Assembly (NCBI RefSeq): GCF_000430705.1
Contig: NZ_AUMN01000009.1
Location: forward strand, 105,815-169,814
DNA from: Arthrobacter castelli DSM 16402
Lineage (GTDB): Bacteria; Actinomycetota; Actinomycetes; Actinomycetales; Micrococcaceae
DNA length: 64,000 bases
Reading direction: 5' to 3'
Part shown: positions 53,992 through 63,334 of the stretch, piece after piece
Numbering within the stretch: the stretch's first letter is position 1
Layout: every line of letters starts with the position of its first letter
Notes under the pieces: generated by a model
Told to the model about the DNA's origin: nothing
The model's database searches: none
The model's input: the letters and a program-made list of their open reading frames with translations, nothing else
Made by a program: the position numbers and the translations under genes

Positions 53992-55139
53992 TGAACACGC
54001 AGGAACCAGAGATTCACAAGGGCCTCGATGGTGTTGTCGCCGATACCACCGCCGTTTCCAAGGTGAATCCGGAGACCAACTCCTTGCTGTACCGCGGCTA
54101 CCCGGTCCAGGAGCTGGCCAAAGAGTGCAGCTTCGAAGAGGTCGCCTACCTGATGTGGAATGGCGAACTTCCCTCCGAAGCGCAGCTGGACGAATTCACC
54201 AAGTCCGAACGTTCGCAGCGGGCACTTGACCCGCGGGTCAAGGCGCTGATTGACCAGCTGCCGACGAGCTGCCATCCCATGGATGTCTGCCGCACCGCTG
54301 CCTCTTCGATGGGGGGAACCCACCCACAGGCCGACGATTCCTCCCCCGAGGCGAATCTGGAGAAGGCCATCAGCCTGTTCGCTGCCTTCCCCGCCGTCGT
54401 CGCTTATGACCAGCGCCGCCGCCGTGGCCAGGACCTGGTGGAGCCGCGGGAAGACCTGGACTACTCCGCGAACTTCCTCTACATGACCTTCGGCGAGGAG
54501 CAGCCGCCCGAGGTCGTCGAAGCGTTCAAGGTGTCAATGGTGCTGTACGCCGAGCACTCGTTCAATGCCTCGACCTTCACGGCCCGTGTCATCACCTCCA
54601 CCCAGGCGGATCTGCATTCGGCCATCACCGGCGCCATCGGCGCGTTAAAGGGAGCGCTGCACGGCGGGGCCAACGAGGCGGTGATGGAGACCTTCCAGAC
54701 CATCGGCATCCGCACGGACGAGTCCAAGGAGGAAGCCGCCGCCCGCGCGAAGTCCTGGATGGAAGATGCGCTGGCGCAGAAGAAGAAGGTCATGGGCTTC
54801 GGCCACCGCGTGTACAAGCACGGTGACTCCCGGGTGCCGACCATGAAGGCCGCACTGGACGACATGGTCGAATACTACGGCCGCGGCGAGCTGCTGGGTC
54901 TGTACAACGGTCTGCAGTCGGCGATGCAGGAAGCCAAGGACATCCTGCCGAACCTGGACTACCCCGCCGGCCCCACGTATCACCTGATGGGTTTCGACAC
55001 ACAGATGTTCACCCCGCTGTTCGTGGCCAGCCGGATCACCGGATGGACCGCGCACATCATGGAACAGGCGGCGGACAATGCGCTGATCCGTCCGCTGAGT
55101 GTGTACAACGGAACCGACGAACGCCACGTCGAGAAGTAG
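53991..55139 (+). CDS. prpC: 2-methylcitrate synthase PrpC
   Basis: A 382-residue citrate-synthase-fold enzyme that condenses propionyl-CoA with oxaloacetate. The active-site blocks GALHGGANE (His), MGFGHRVYKHGDSR (His) and LMGFDTQMFTPLF (Asp) are present. Position after prpD and prpB marks it as the methylcitrate enzyme; it may also accept acetyl-CoA. It starts at ATG 53991 in a TAATG overlap. A hairpin with repeated GGAGACCCG (55149-55172) follows. Confidence 0.94.
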   Translation: MNTQEPEIHKGLDGVVADTTAVSKVNPETNSLLYRGYPVQELAKECSFEEVAYLMWNGELPSEAQLDEFTKSERSQRALDPRVKALIDQLPTSCHPMDVCRTAASSMGGTHPQADDSSPEANLEKAISLFAAFPAVVAYDQRRRRGQDLVEPREDLDYSANFLYMTFGEEQPPEVVEAFKVSMVLYAEHSFNASTFTARVITSTQADLHSAITGAIGALKGALHGGANEAVMETFQTIGIRTDESKEEAAARAKSWMEDALAQKKKVMGFGHRVYKHGDSRVPTMKAALDDMVEYYGRGELLGLYNGLQSAMQEAKDILPNLDYPAGPTYHLMGFDTQMFTPLFVASRITGWTAHIMEQAADNALIRPLSVYNGTDERHVEK

Positions 55140-55148
55140 GTCTGCACG

Positions 55149-55172
55149 CGGGTCTCCCCGCGTGGAGACCCG
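55149..55172. terminator. Hairpin after prpC
   Basis: A 9-base stem (55149-55157 with 55164-55172) with a 6-base loop lies between the convergent prpC and Nudix genes. A second copy of the 3' arm follows at 55177-55185, which allows an alternative fold. No T-run is present on either strand. Confidence 0.45.
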
Positions 55173-55194
55173 GCGTGGAGACCCGGGCTCCTGC

Positions 55195-55722
55195 TCAGTC
55201 CTCCGCCAGCGCTGCCAGTTCCTCCAGGTAGACCTCGGCCACGGTTTCGTTATCCGGCCGCAGGGTGATCGTCACAGCGAGCCTGCGGCCGGAGAGCATC
55301 GGCGGCAGCCAGTGCTCGGCATCCTGCCACATGTGTGAGACGGGAAGGTCGTCGAGGGCGAACCAGTGCGGTTCGATTTCGTCGGTCTCCACCGGTACTC
55401 CGGCGAAGACCGAAGCGGTGAAGACCCGGGTGCTCATGTTCCACTGAGGGCGGGCGGGGAACACGAACTCCACCGTGCCGACGTCGTTCAAATCCTGTTG
55501 CCGCACCGCGACGGATGACTCTTCGGCCACCTCGCGGCAGGCCGCTTCGGCCACGCTTTCGCCGGGCTCGACGTGGCCGCCCAGCCCGACCATTTTGCCA
55601 ACTCCGAAACCTCTCTTCTTCCGGCCCATCAGCACCTGCCGGCCCCCTGTTTCGCCGGTGCGCAGCAGGAAACACAAGGCGATGGCGGCAGCTGCCGGAC
55701 GCTTCCCGGCGTCGGCGCTCAT
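55195..55722 (-). CDS. Nudix hydrolase (MutT/MTH1-like)
   Basis: A 175-residue Nudix protein. The Nudix box is GGHVEPGESVAEAACREVAEESSV, all of its acidic residues present. The KKRGFGVGKMVGLGGHVEPG stretch resembles MTH1-type enzymes that clear oxidised nucleotides such as 8-oxo-dGTP. I chose ATG 55722; upstream residues in the frame to 55797 are not family-like and overlap xerD. It is convergent with prpC and follows xerD by 43 bases. Confidence 0.86.
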   Translation of the reverse strand: MSADAGKRPAAAAIALCFLLRTGETGGRQVLMGRKKRGFGVGKMVGLGGHVEPGESVAEAACREVAEESSVAVRQQDLNDVGTVEFVFPARPQWNMSTRVFTASVFAGVPVETDEIEPHWFALDDLPVSHMWQDAEHWLPPMLSGRRLAVTITLRPDNETVAEVYLEELAALAED

Positions 55723-55765
55723 CGGTCGCCGCCTGCCCCGGCCGGCGCCCGACCCACGACTATTC

Positions 55766-56749
55766 TCATCCCAGTGCCCGCGGATGCGCGGCGGCATAGA
55801 CTTCCCGCAACGTGTCGGCGGTGACCAGCGTATACACCTGGGTGGTGGTCACCGACGCGTGGCCCAGCAGCTCCTGGACCACCCGCACATCCGCCCCGCC
55901 CTCGAGCAGATGCGTGGCGAACGAATGCCGCAGCGTGTGCGGCGAAACGTCGGTGGAGATCTTGGCCCGCTCCGCGGCGGTTTTCAGGATGGTCCACGCG
56001 CTCTGCCGGCTGATCTGCCCGCCCCGGGCGTTGAGGAACAACGACGGCGCCCCGCTTCCTTTCGCTGCCAGCGTGGGGCGGCCGCGGACCAGGTAGGCCT
56101 CAATCGCCTCCGCGGCGTAGGAACCGAGCGGCACCATCCGCTCCTTGGACCCCTTTCCAAACAGCCGCACGACGGCGGGGGTTCCGGCCTCGCGGTCGAG
56201 TGCGACGTCGTCGACGTCCAGGCCGACCGCCTCGCTGATCCGGGCGCCGGTCGAGTAGAGGAATTCCAGCAGCGCCCGGTCCCGCAGGCGGGTCGGGGTT
56301 TCGCCTCCTGCGGCCTCCAGGATCCGGGTTACTTCGTCGACGGAAATGGCCTTCGGCAGCCGCTTGCCCGGCATCGGAGGATGAATGTCGCTGGCCGGAT
56401 CCGCCGTCGAATATCCCTCCAGCGCCCAGTACTTGTGCAGCCCGCGCACAGCGACCACATTCCGGGCCGCGGACCGCATGCTCAACGCGGCGCCGCCGTC
56501 GGATCCGTCCACCAGACCCTGGGCGTAGGTGCTGACATCCTTGCGGGCTATGGCGTTGACGTCGTCGATGCCCTGGCTCGTTATGAACCGCACATAACGC
56601 AGCAAGTCGCGGCGGTAGGCGGCAACGGTATTCCCGGCCAGACCCCGTTCGACGGCCATGTGCTGCAGGTACTCGCCGACGGCCCGTCCCACTGCGGTCG
56701 CCCGCAGTTCATCTGCTGCGGGTGGTTGTTGACCGGCCACGGTGGACAT
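55766..56749 (-). CDS. xerD: Tyrosine recombinase XerD
   Basis: A 327-residue site-specific recombinase that resolves chromosome dimers at dif with XerC. An N-terminal SAM-like core-binding domain (about 20-115) and a catalytic domain with Arg in [12 protein letters not shown], Lys in [38 protein letters not shown] give the full R-K-H-R-H-Y set. The order pyrG-Nudix-xerD is the usual actinobacterial one; scpA and its ParA normally follow soon after but are about 29 kb away here. Confidence 0.93.
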   Translation of the reverse strand: MSTVAGQQPPAADELRATAVGRAVGEYLQHMAVERGLAGNTVAAYRRDLLRYVRFITSQGIDDVNAIARKDVSTYAQGLVDGSDGGAALSMRSAARNVVAVRGLHKYWALEGYSTADPASDIHPPMPGKRLPKAISVDEVTRILEAAGGETPTRLRDRALLEFLYSTGARISEAVGLDVDDVALDREAGTPAVVRLFGKGSKERMVPLGSYAAEAIEAYLVRGRPTLAAKGSGAPSLFLNARGGQISRQSAWTILKTAAERAKISTDVSPHTLRHSFATHLLEGGADVRVVQELLGHASVTTTQVYTLVTADTLREVYAAAHPRALG

Positions 56750-56752
56750 GTG

Positions 56753-57577
56753 TCAGTCTCCTTGCCCCTGGGCCGGATGCGCAGCCGAAGCGCCCTGAGC
56801 CGGATCTGCCTGAGCCGCAGCCCGGGGGCCGGGCGCCGGTTCGGGCCGTGCGGGGCCTGCGGGGCGTTCGGGGCGTTGACTCGGGTGTGCGCTCCACGGA
56901 GCGTCGGCCGGCCGCAAGCCAGCGAACCCACGGCCCCGGGCCACGGACGCCGCCAGGATTCCGGTCACGGCCGAGGGATTGTGGATCCGGCCCTCCAGCA
57001 CCGCGTTGAGCGCCTCGTCAAGCGGAAGCCACGCCTCTTCGATCTCGGCCTCTTCGTCGGTCCGCTCGTGCAGTTCATGATGGGGCACGGTGCCAATACC
57101 GCGCGCCAGGTAAATCCGGATAGCCTCACTGGAAGAGCCCGGGGAGTTGAAGAAGTCGACCAGTACGTGCCATGTGTCTGCCGTCAGGTCGGTTTCTTCG
57201 GCCAGCTCGCGGGCGGCGGCGGGCTGGAAATCCTCGCCCGTCACATCCAGCAGCCCGGCCGGGATCTCCCACAGGTTCATGCCGGTCGGCTGCCGGTACT
57301 GGTTGATCAACAGGATCTCGTCGTCGTCGTTCATCACCAGCACCGCCACGGCACCTGGATGCTCGATGTAGTCCCGCTCCAGTGGCTTGCCGTCGCCGGT
57401 CAGCCGGAACCGGTCTTTGACCACGTTCCAGATCCGACCTTCATAGACGACCTCGGAGTCGACCTTGATCCGGGGGTTGTGATGGTCGGCAAGGTGATCC
57501 CCGGCCCCGGCCGGGTCCACGTCCCCGGGCCCGGTCAGGTGCTCTCCGGCCCCGGCCGGCGTCGGCTGACTGACCAT
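56753..57577 (-). CDS. Nudix hydrolase (ADP-ribose pyrophosphatase type)
   Basis: A 274-residue protein. The Nudix domain (about 30-190) has GLLDVTGEDFQPAAARELAEETDL as its box, with VYEGRIWNVVKDRFRL and EIPAGLL typical of ADP-ribose pyrophosphatases. The last 65 residues are a low-complexity Ala/Pro/Gln tail not seen in the family. It starts at ATG 57577, 2 bases after the pyrG stop, and ends 3 bases before xerD, in one operon. Confidence 0.88.
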   Translation of the reverse strand: MVSQPTPAGAGEHLTGPGDVDPAGAGDHLADHHNPRIKVDSEVVYEGRIWNVVKDRFRLTGDGKPLERDYIEHPGAVAVLVMNDDDEILLINQYRQPTGMNLWEIPAGLLDVTGEDFQPAAARELAEETDLTADTWHVLVDFFNSPGSSSEAIRIYLARGIGTVPHHELHERTDEEAEIEEAWLPLDEALNAVLEGRIHNPSAVTGILAASVARGRGFAGLRPADAPWSAHPSQRPERPAGPARPEPAPGPRAAAQADPAQGASAAHPAQGQGD

Positions 57578-57579
57578 GT

Positions 57580-59286
57580 CTAGACCTCCACCAGCCGTCC
57601 GGCCCGTTGGCGTTCCAGCGCGGCTTCCACCAGGCCGGAGAACAGCGGATGCGGGCGCGTGGGGCGTGAGCTCAGCTCCGGGTGCGCCTGCGTGGACACA
57701 TAGTAGGGGTGGACCTCGCGCGGCAGTTCGACGAATTCCACCAGCGACCCGTCCGGAGACGTGCCGGAGAACACCAGCCCGGCCTCGGCGAGCTGCTCGC
57801 GGTACTGGTTGCTGACCTCGTAGCGGTGGCGGTGCCGTTCGTGAACCGTCGTGGTGCCGTATGTTTCGGCGACAACCGACCCTTCGGCGAGTTTCGCCTC
57901 ATAGAGTCCCAGCCGCATGGTCCCGCCCATGTCCCCTTCGCCGGCCACGATGTCGAGCTGCTCGGCCATCGTAGCGATGACGGGGTGCCCGGTGTCCGGG
58001 TCGAATTCACTTGACGATGCACCATCGAGCCCGGCGACATTGCGCGCGAACTCGATCACCATGGACTGCAGCCCGAGACAGAGTCCCAGCAACGGCAGCT
58101 CGTTCACGCGGGCATGCTTCAACGCCCCGAGTTTCCCGTCCAGCCCGCGGATACCGAAACCACCGGGGACGCATACGGCATCGACACCGTCCAGCGCCTT
58201 GGCCGCACCTTCGTCCGTGGCGCAGTCGTCGGAGGGAACCCAGCGGAGGCTGACCTTCGCATTCTTCTCGAATCCGCCGGCCCGCAGCGCCTCCGAAACG
58301 GACAGGTAGGCATCCGGCAGGTCGATGTACTTGCCCACCAGCGCAATCTCCACCCGCTCCGCCGGATTATGGACGGCGTCGAGCAGCCGGTCCCACTTGG
58401 TCCAATTCACGTCCTGGAAGGGCAGGTCCAGTGCACGGATGATGTACGCATCGAGCATTTGCCCGTGCAGCTTCTTGGGAATGTCGTAGATGCTCGGCGC
58501 GTCCTCGGCGTTGACGACGGCGTCGGAATCGACGTCGCACATCCGGCCGATCTTTTCGCGCATGGCGTCCGGAACAGCCCGGTCGGAGCGGATCACGATG
58601 GCGTCGGGCTGGATACCGATGGAACGCAGCGCCGCCACCGAATGCTGTGTCGGTTTGGTCTTCAGCTCCGCGGACGGGCCAATGTAGGGCACCAGCGAAA
58701 CGTGCAGGAAGAACACGTTGCCCCGGCCGATGTCCTGCCGGACCTGCCGGGCGGCCTCCAGGAACGGCTGGGATTCGATATCGCCGACGGTGCCGCCGAT
58801 TTCGGTGATAATGACGTCGGGCGGAGTGCTGCCCGTCGCCGGCAGCCGCATCCGGTTTTTGATTTCGTCGGTAATGTGCGGAATCACCTGGACGGTGTCG
58901 CCCAGGTACTCGCCCCGGCGTTCCTTGGCGATCACCGTGGAGTAAACCTGCCCGGTGGTGACATTGGCGGAGCCGTCGAGATTCTCATCGAGGAAACGCT
59001 CGTAGTGGCCGATGTCCAGATCGGTTTCGGTACCGTCGTCGGTGACGAAGACCTCGCCGTGCTGGAAGGGATTCATCGTCCCGGGATCAACGTTCAGGTA
59101 CGGATCCAGCTTCTGCATGGTCACCGACAGACCACGGGCTTTAAGCAACTGACCCAGGCTCGACGCCGACAGCCCCTTACCGAGAGAAGATGCCACGCCG
59201 CCGGTGACGAAGATGTGTTTTGTCGTGCTGGACGACTTTAAGAACCGGGAGTTTATTTGCTGCGCCACGGAATTCGAGCCTATCAC
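57580..59286 (-). CDS. pyrG: CTP synthase
   Basis: A 568-residue enzyme that aminates UTP to CTP with glutamine and ATP. The synthetase domain (about 20-290) opens with [16 protein letters not shown] and holds [20 protein letters not shown]. The glutaminase domain has Cys in [13 protein letters not shown] and His in [16 protein letters not shown]. The start is GTG 59286 or GTG 59268; neither has a clear ribosome site at the optimal distance. It follows recN by about 100 bases. Confidence 0.95.
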   Translation of the reverse strand: MIGSNSVAQQINSRFLKSSSTTKHIFVTGGVASSLGKGLSASSLGQLLKARGLSVTMQKLDPYLNVDPGTMNPFQHGEVFVTDDGTETDLDIGHYERFLDENLDGSANVTTGQVYSTVIAKERRGEYLGDTVQVIPHITDEIKNRMRLPATGSTPPDVIITEIGGTVGDIESQPFLEAARQVRQDIGRGNVFFLHVSLVPYIGPSAELKTKPTQHSVAALRSIGIQPDAIVIRSDRAVPDAMREKIGRMCDVDSDAVVNAEDAPSIYDIPKKLHGQMLDAYIIRALDLPFQDVNWTKWDRLLDAVHNPAERVEIALVGKYIDLPDAYLSVSEALRAGGFEKNAKVSLRWVPSDDCATDEGAAKALDGVDAVCVPGGFGIRGLDGKLGALKHARVNELPLLGLCLGLQSMVIEFARNVAGLDGASSSEFDPDTGHPVIATMAEQLDIVAGEGDMGGTMRLGLYEAKLAEGSVVAETYGTTTVHERHRHRYEVSNQYREQLAEAGLVFSGTSPDGSLVEFVELPREVHPYYVSTQAHPELSSRPTRPHPLFSGLVEAALERQRAGRLVEV

Positions 59287-59348
59287 CTTTACTGTCGTTG
59301 ACCTTGATTCTGTAGGCGGAATCTCACCGGTACCGCGAACCCGATGAA

Positions 59349-59365
59349 ACCGGCACAGTGCCGGT
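59349..59365 (-). terminator. Hairpin downstream of recN
   Basis: ACCGGCA (59349-59355) pairs with TGCCGGT (59359-59365) with a 3-base loop. Read on the minus strand the stem is followed by TTCAT. It lies 23 bases downstream of the recN stop, between recN and pyrG on the same strand. Confidence 0.5.
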
Positions 59366-59387
59366 CGTCCCGACTCGCCCCTCGCCG

Positions 59388-61103
59388 CTAACCGGCCCGG
59401 GCATCTTCGAGCAGTTCCTGTGCATGGGCCTGCGCGGAGCTGGAGTCCTCCTGCCCTGCAAGCATCCTGGCCAGTTCCTTCACCCGCTCCGAATCCTCAA
59501 GCAACCTCACATCGCTGGCGGTGACTCCGCCGTCGTCGTTATTGCCCGGAGTCTTGATAACCGTAACGTGCCGGTCGGCGAATGCAGCCACCTGCGGCAG
59601 GTGAGTCACCACAATCACCTGCACGTGCCTGGCCAGCATGGCGAGACGACGCCCTATTTCCACGGCGGCCCGGCCCCCCACGCCGGCGTCGACCTCGTCG
59701 AAGACAAACGTTGGAACCGGGTCGACCTCGGCGAGCACCACCTCGATGGCGAGCATCACCCGGGAGAGTTCGCCGCCGGACGCGCCCTTGCCCAGGGTCC
59801 GCAGCGGGGCTCCCTGATGCGGCTGCAGCAGCAGTTCGACGGTGTCGGCACCATGCGGACCCAGCTGCCCGACGTCCTCAACGCGGACGTTCAGTTCCGC
59901 GTCAGGCATGGCCAGAGCGGCCAGCTCCTTGCTCACCCGGCCGGACAACTCGTTGCCCGCTGCCACCCGCAGTGCCGTCATCTTCTCCGAGGTGACCTTC
60001 AGCTGCCGCTCCAAATCCTGGACTTCTGAATCGAGGGCTTCGATCCGGGCGTCGTCGCCAGTCAGTTCGTCGAGTCGTTCCCGGCTTGTCCCGGCCCACT
60101 GCAGCACCTCGTCAATGGTTGGTGCATACTTGCGGATCAAGCCGGATAGCCCGGCCCGGCGTTCTTCCACCTCGGCCTGCCTGCCGGGCCCCTCGCTGTC
60201 CACGGATGAGGCGTAACTCGACAGCTCCCCGGCCACGTCGGCGAGAATGTAGCCCACTTCAGCCAGCCGTTCGGCTGCGTTCTGCAGGGCTTCATCGTGG
60301 AGGCCGGCCTGTTCGAGGCTGCGCTTCGCAGTGTCCACTAGAGTTGCGGCGTCGGGGGTGTCAACGTCGACGTCGGCGGTGAGGCACTGCCCTGCCCCAA
60401 GCGCCGCGGCCCGGAGTTCCTCGATATTGGACAGCTTGATCGACTCGGCCTTGAGCGCCTCATCTTCGCCGGGCTGTGGATCGAGATTGTCGATCTCTTC
60501 CAACGCGGCCTGCAGGGATTCGGCCTCGCGGATCCGTTCGCGCGACGCGGCCCGGAGCTCTTCCACTTCGGCCGCGGCGTCCCGCCAGCGCGTGTACTTC
60601 GCCGTGTAATCGCCCAGGAGCTCTTCCAGCTCTTGACCGGCGTATTTGTCTAACGCTTCACGTTGAGCGGCGGTGCTTCTGAGGCGCAACTGGTCCGATT
60701 GGCCGTGCACGGTGACGAGGCTTCCACCGATCCGTCCCAGCACTCCCACCGGTGCGGATCGGCCGCCAACATGGGCCCGGCTGCGCCCATCCGCACCCAC
60801 GGTGCGGGCCAGCATCAGTTCGGCACCGCCGTCGTACTCCTCCAGCTCGCCACCGGCGTCGACGGCGGTACGAGCCGCTTCGCTGTCCGGGGCGACATTG
60901 ACGATCGCCTCAGCCACTGCCGCCTTGGCATCGGTGCGCACCACTCCGGCGTCGGATCGCGCGCCGAGCAACAGGCCCAAGGCGGTCACCACCATCGTCT
61001 TGCCCGCGCCCGTCTCGCCAGTCACGACGCTGAACCCCGGCCCCAGCGGCAACGTGGCATCGGTAATGACCCCGAGATCGCGGATTTGAATCTGTTCGAT
61101 CAT
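59388..61103 (-). CDS. recN: DNA repair protein RecN
   Basis: A 571-residue SMC-like ATPase of recombinational repair. The N-terminal Walker A is [14 protein letters not shown] (around residue 27), long coiled coils run through about 150-360, and the C-terminal ABC half has [16 protein letters not shown] signature and [16 protein letters not shown]alker B. Its ATG overlaps the nadK stop by 4 bases. The tlyA-nadK-recN order is the usual actinobacterial one. Confidence 0.95.
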   Translation of the reverse strand: MIEQIQIRDLGVITDATLPLGPGFSVVTGETGAGKTMVVTALGLLLGARSDAGVVRTDAKAAVAEAIVNVAPDSEAARTAVDAGGELEEYDGGAELMLARTVGADGRSRAHVGGRSAPVGVLGRIGGSLVTVHGQSDQLRLRSTAAQREALDKYAGQELEELLGDYTAKYTRWRDAAAEVEELRAASRERIREAESLQAALEEIDNLDPQPGEDEALKAESIKLSNIEELRAAALGAGQCLTADVDVDTPDAATLVDTAKRSLEQAGLHDEALQNAAERLAEVGYILADVAGELSSYASSVDSEGPGRQAEVEERRAGLSGLIRKYAPTIDEVLQWAGTSRERLDELTGDDARIEALDSEVQDLERQLKVTSEKMTALRVAAGNELSGRVSKELAALAMPDAELNVRVEDVGQLGPHGADTVELLLQPHQGAPLRTLGKGASGGELSRVMLAIEVVLAEVDPVPTFVFDEVDAGVGGRAAVEIGRRLAMLARHVQVIVVTHLPQVAAFADRHVTVIKTPGNNDDGGVTASDVRLLEDSERVKELARMLAGQEDSSSAQAHAQELLEDARAG

Positions 61104-62104
61104 CGTTCCTCTCCCCCGGAATCATCGAAGTTGTGGAATGGGTCGATCGTGGTGACCGGTTCAATGGCGGGTGCATCGGCGTCGTCGGCCCCTGGCTGGT
61201 GTTCAACGGGTCCGCGCCAGCCAGTGGTCGGCAATTCGAACTTCCGCACCAGACGCTCGGAGAAAGGCGACTGGCGCGTGCGCGCCAGTCGCACCGGTGT
61301 TTGGGAACGCCGGACTTCCACGCGGGACCCGGGAGGCAATTCCACAGTTCGGCGTCCATCACACCACAGCACGCCCGGCGCGTCCGTCCGATTAAGCAGC
61401 TCGACCGCCATGCTCGACTCAGGGGAAACGACCAGCGGCTTGGCGAACAGGGCGTGAGCGCTGATCGGCACCATCAGCAGTGCCGCCACCTCCGGCCACA
61501 CCACCGGCCCCCCGGCAGAAAATGCGTAGGCCGTCGAACCTGTCGGGGTGGCCATGACGACGCCGTCGCAGCCGAAGGAGCTCAGCGGCCGTTCGTCGAC
61601 TTCGATGGCGACTTCCACCATCCGGTCCCGGCTTCCCTTCTCCACGGCGGCCTCGTTCAAAGCCCACGTGTGAGCCACCTTGTCCTGGCCCAGCCACACG
61701 GACACGTCAATAGCCATGCGTTCCTCAACCGTGTACGCCCGCTCGACCACCCACTGCACCGTCTGGGTGAGGTCTGCACGTTCGCTTTCAGCGAGGAAAC
61801 CCACATGGCCCAGGTTCACTCCGAGCAATGGCACGTCCGTGCCGCGCACCAATTCGGACGCGCGCAGTATCGTGCCGTCCCCGCCGAGAACCATGACCAG
61901 GTCCATCCGGGACAGTTCGACGTCTTCCTCGAACACTTCTGCCGGCGCTGTTCCGTTGCCGTAAACGGCGTGGATCTCGTTGAGCTCAGCCTGCATCATG
62001 ACCGGAATCAGCCCGGATTCATGCAACTGGGTGCAGGCCTGTTGAGCCGCGGTCATCGCGTCGTCACGCCCGGTATGCGTGAGAACCAGGATCCTTCGGC
62101 TCAT
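61100..62104 (-). CDS. nadK: NAD kinase
   Basis: A 334-residue kinase that phosphorylates NAD to NADP. The GGDGT motif is in VLGGDGTILRASE, followed by GVNLGHVGFLAE, and DGVVMATPTGSTAYAFSAGGP. I chose ATG 62104, in the ATGA overlap with the tlyA stop; the frame upstream to 62149 reads into tlyA. It has a disordered Asp/Pro-rich tail of about 40 residues. Central to NADPH supply, which the mycothiol system uses. Confidence 0.95.
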   Translation of the reverse strand: MSRRILVLTHTGRDDAMTAAQQACTQLHESGLIPVMMQAELNEIHAVYGNGTAPAEVFEEDVELSRMDLVMVLGGDGTILRASELVRGTDVPLLGVNLGHVGFLAESERADLTQTVQWVVERAYTVEERMAIDVSVWLGQDKVAHTWALNEAAVEKGSRDRMVEVAIEVDERPLSSFGCDGVVMATPTGSTAYAFSAGGPVVWPEVAALLMVPISAHALFAKPLVVSPESSMAVELLNRTDAPGVLWCDGRRTVELPPGSRVEVRRSQTPVRLARTRQSPFSERLVRKFELPTTGWRGPVEHQPGADDADAPAIEPVTTIDPFHNFDDSGGEER

Positions 62105-62931
62105 TCCCACCTGCCCTTCGCCATCTTCTGAGCCAAGGCGTCCAGCCATTCGGCTACAGTCTTGTTCTGTTCTGTCTCGATCCTAGGGACTGATTCCTCA
62201 TTCGGCACCTTTGTCCACAGAAAGAATTCAAGGTTGCCATCCTGGCCAGACAGTGTGCTGGGCACAAGATTCACGATACCGAGCCCTTGGTTCAGGGCGG
62301 AATCGAGAACAATACCCACGGCCCGGAGCCGCTCGGCGTCTGACGTAACAACCCCGGTGTTGCTGAGCCGTGCCCGGCCAACCTCGAACTGCGGCTTAAC
62401 CATGAGGACGAGATCACCACCCGGTTCTGTTGAACGTGCCAGAGCTTCCATCACGAGAGTCAGGGATATGAAGGACAGGTCGGCAACGCATAATGCGACG
62501 GTCCCGCCGATATCGGATGGTTGCAGGTTCCGGACATTGAAACCTTCATAAACCTGCACCCGCGGATCCTCCCGCAAGCCCGCTGCCAGTTGGTCATGCC
62601 CCACATCCACGGCGACGACGGATGAAGCGCCTCTGCGCAGGAGCACATCTGTAAACCCTCCCGTTGAGGCTCCCGCATCCAAACAACGGCGCCCAGCGAC
62701 CCGAAGGGCGTCAAAGGCTTCCAGTGCGCCCTCCAGTTTGTATCCGGCGCGGCTGACGTATTCGGCACCGGACGTGGAGACAGTGATTTCGTCGTCAGGG
62801 CCGACTCGCACCGCGGCCTTCGAAGCCGTGCCGCCGCTGAGCACCACCCTGCCTTCGGCGATCAATGCGGCCGCGTGGGTCCTGGAACGCGCCAGATCGC
62901 GGCGCAACAATTCCTGGTCGAGTCGGGGCAT
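62101..62931 (-). CDS. tlyA: TlyA-family rRNA methyltransferase
   Basis: A 276-residue protein: an N-terminal S4 RNA-binding domain (about 1-60, RLDQELLRRDLARSRTHAAA) and a FtsJ-like SAM methyltransferase with RCLDAGASTGGFTDVLLRRG. TlyA makes 2'-O-methylcytidines in 16S and 23S rRNA, with loss giving capreomycin resistance in mycobacteria. Its 3' half is less GC-rich than its neighbours. It overlaps nadK by 4 bases. Confidence 0.93.
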   Translation of the reverse strand: MPRLDQELLRRDLARSRTHAAALIAEGRVVLSGGTASKAAVRVGPDDEITVSTSGAEYVSRAGYKLEGALEAFDALRVAGRRCLDAGASTGGFTDVLLRRGASSVVAVDVGHDQLAAGLREDPRVQVYEGFNVRNLQPSDIGGTVALCVADLSFISLTLVMEALARSTEPGGDLVLMVKPQFEVGRARLSNTGVVTSDAERLRAVGIVLDSALNQGLGIVNLVPSTLSGQDGNLEFFLWTKVPNEESVPRIETEQNKTVAEWLDALAQKMAKGRWE

Positions 62932-62939
62932 GAAAAGGT

Positions 62940-63176
62940 TCAGCCCGAGTCCGCATCGGCTTCAAGCTCCGAACGCAACGACTCATGAATCTCGCCATAG
63001 ACCTGCGTCTGTGACGCGGTGGGCATATCCGGCAGTCCCTGCAACCGGTCGAGTATCGCATCGACGGAAGCATCTCCCGTCTTGTCGATTTCCTCCGGCC
63101 ACTCCCCGGCGCCGCCGTGGCCCTCAGACGACGGGCGCCCAGCATGGGAGCCATCCGCTCCGTCATCTTCGTGCAT
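62940..63176 (-). CDS. Small conserved actinobacterial protein upstream of tlyA
   Basis: A 78-residue acidic protein. The C-terminal half (VDAILDRLQGLPDMPTASQT, VYGEIHESLRSELEA) is a short helical pair seen in small proteins directly upstream of tlyA in many actinobacteria. The function is unknown. It begins the tlyA-nadK-recN operon with 8 bases to tlyA. Confidence 0.8.
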   Translation of the reverse strand: MHEDDGADGSHAGRPSSEGHGGAGEWPEEIDKTGDASVDAILDRLQGLPDMPTASQTQVYGEIHESLRSELEADADSG

Positions 63177-63267
63177 ATCGCTGTCCTCTCCGCGAACTGG
63201 GTGCGGTTACCAGCTTATCCAACAGTGGGACCAAATCCGTCAATACTCCGCCTGTCGGGCTGAGCAC

Positions 63268-63311
63268 GTCCGGCCGGAGTCCGGCCGGAGTCTGGCCGGG
63301 GTCTGGCCGGA
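63268..63311. repeat. 11-base tandem repeats (GTCCGGCCGGA)
   Basis: Four contiguous copies of an 11-base unit (63268-63278, 63279-63289, 63290-63300, 63301-63311), the first two identical, the others with one or two changes. They lie in the gap between the HNH protein gene and the operon of tlyA, where a promoter for the latter is expected. Confidence 0.85.
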
Positions 63312-63334
63312 GTCGCCGTCTGCTGCCTCCGGAT

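Noticed and set aside
55475..57583. A 702-codon open frame on the plus strand
   Set aside because: It is antisense to a Nudix gene, xerD and a second Nudix gene, which account for the coding signal.
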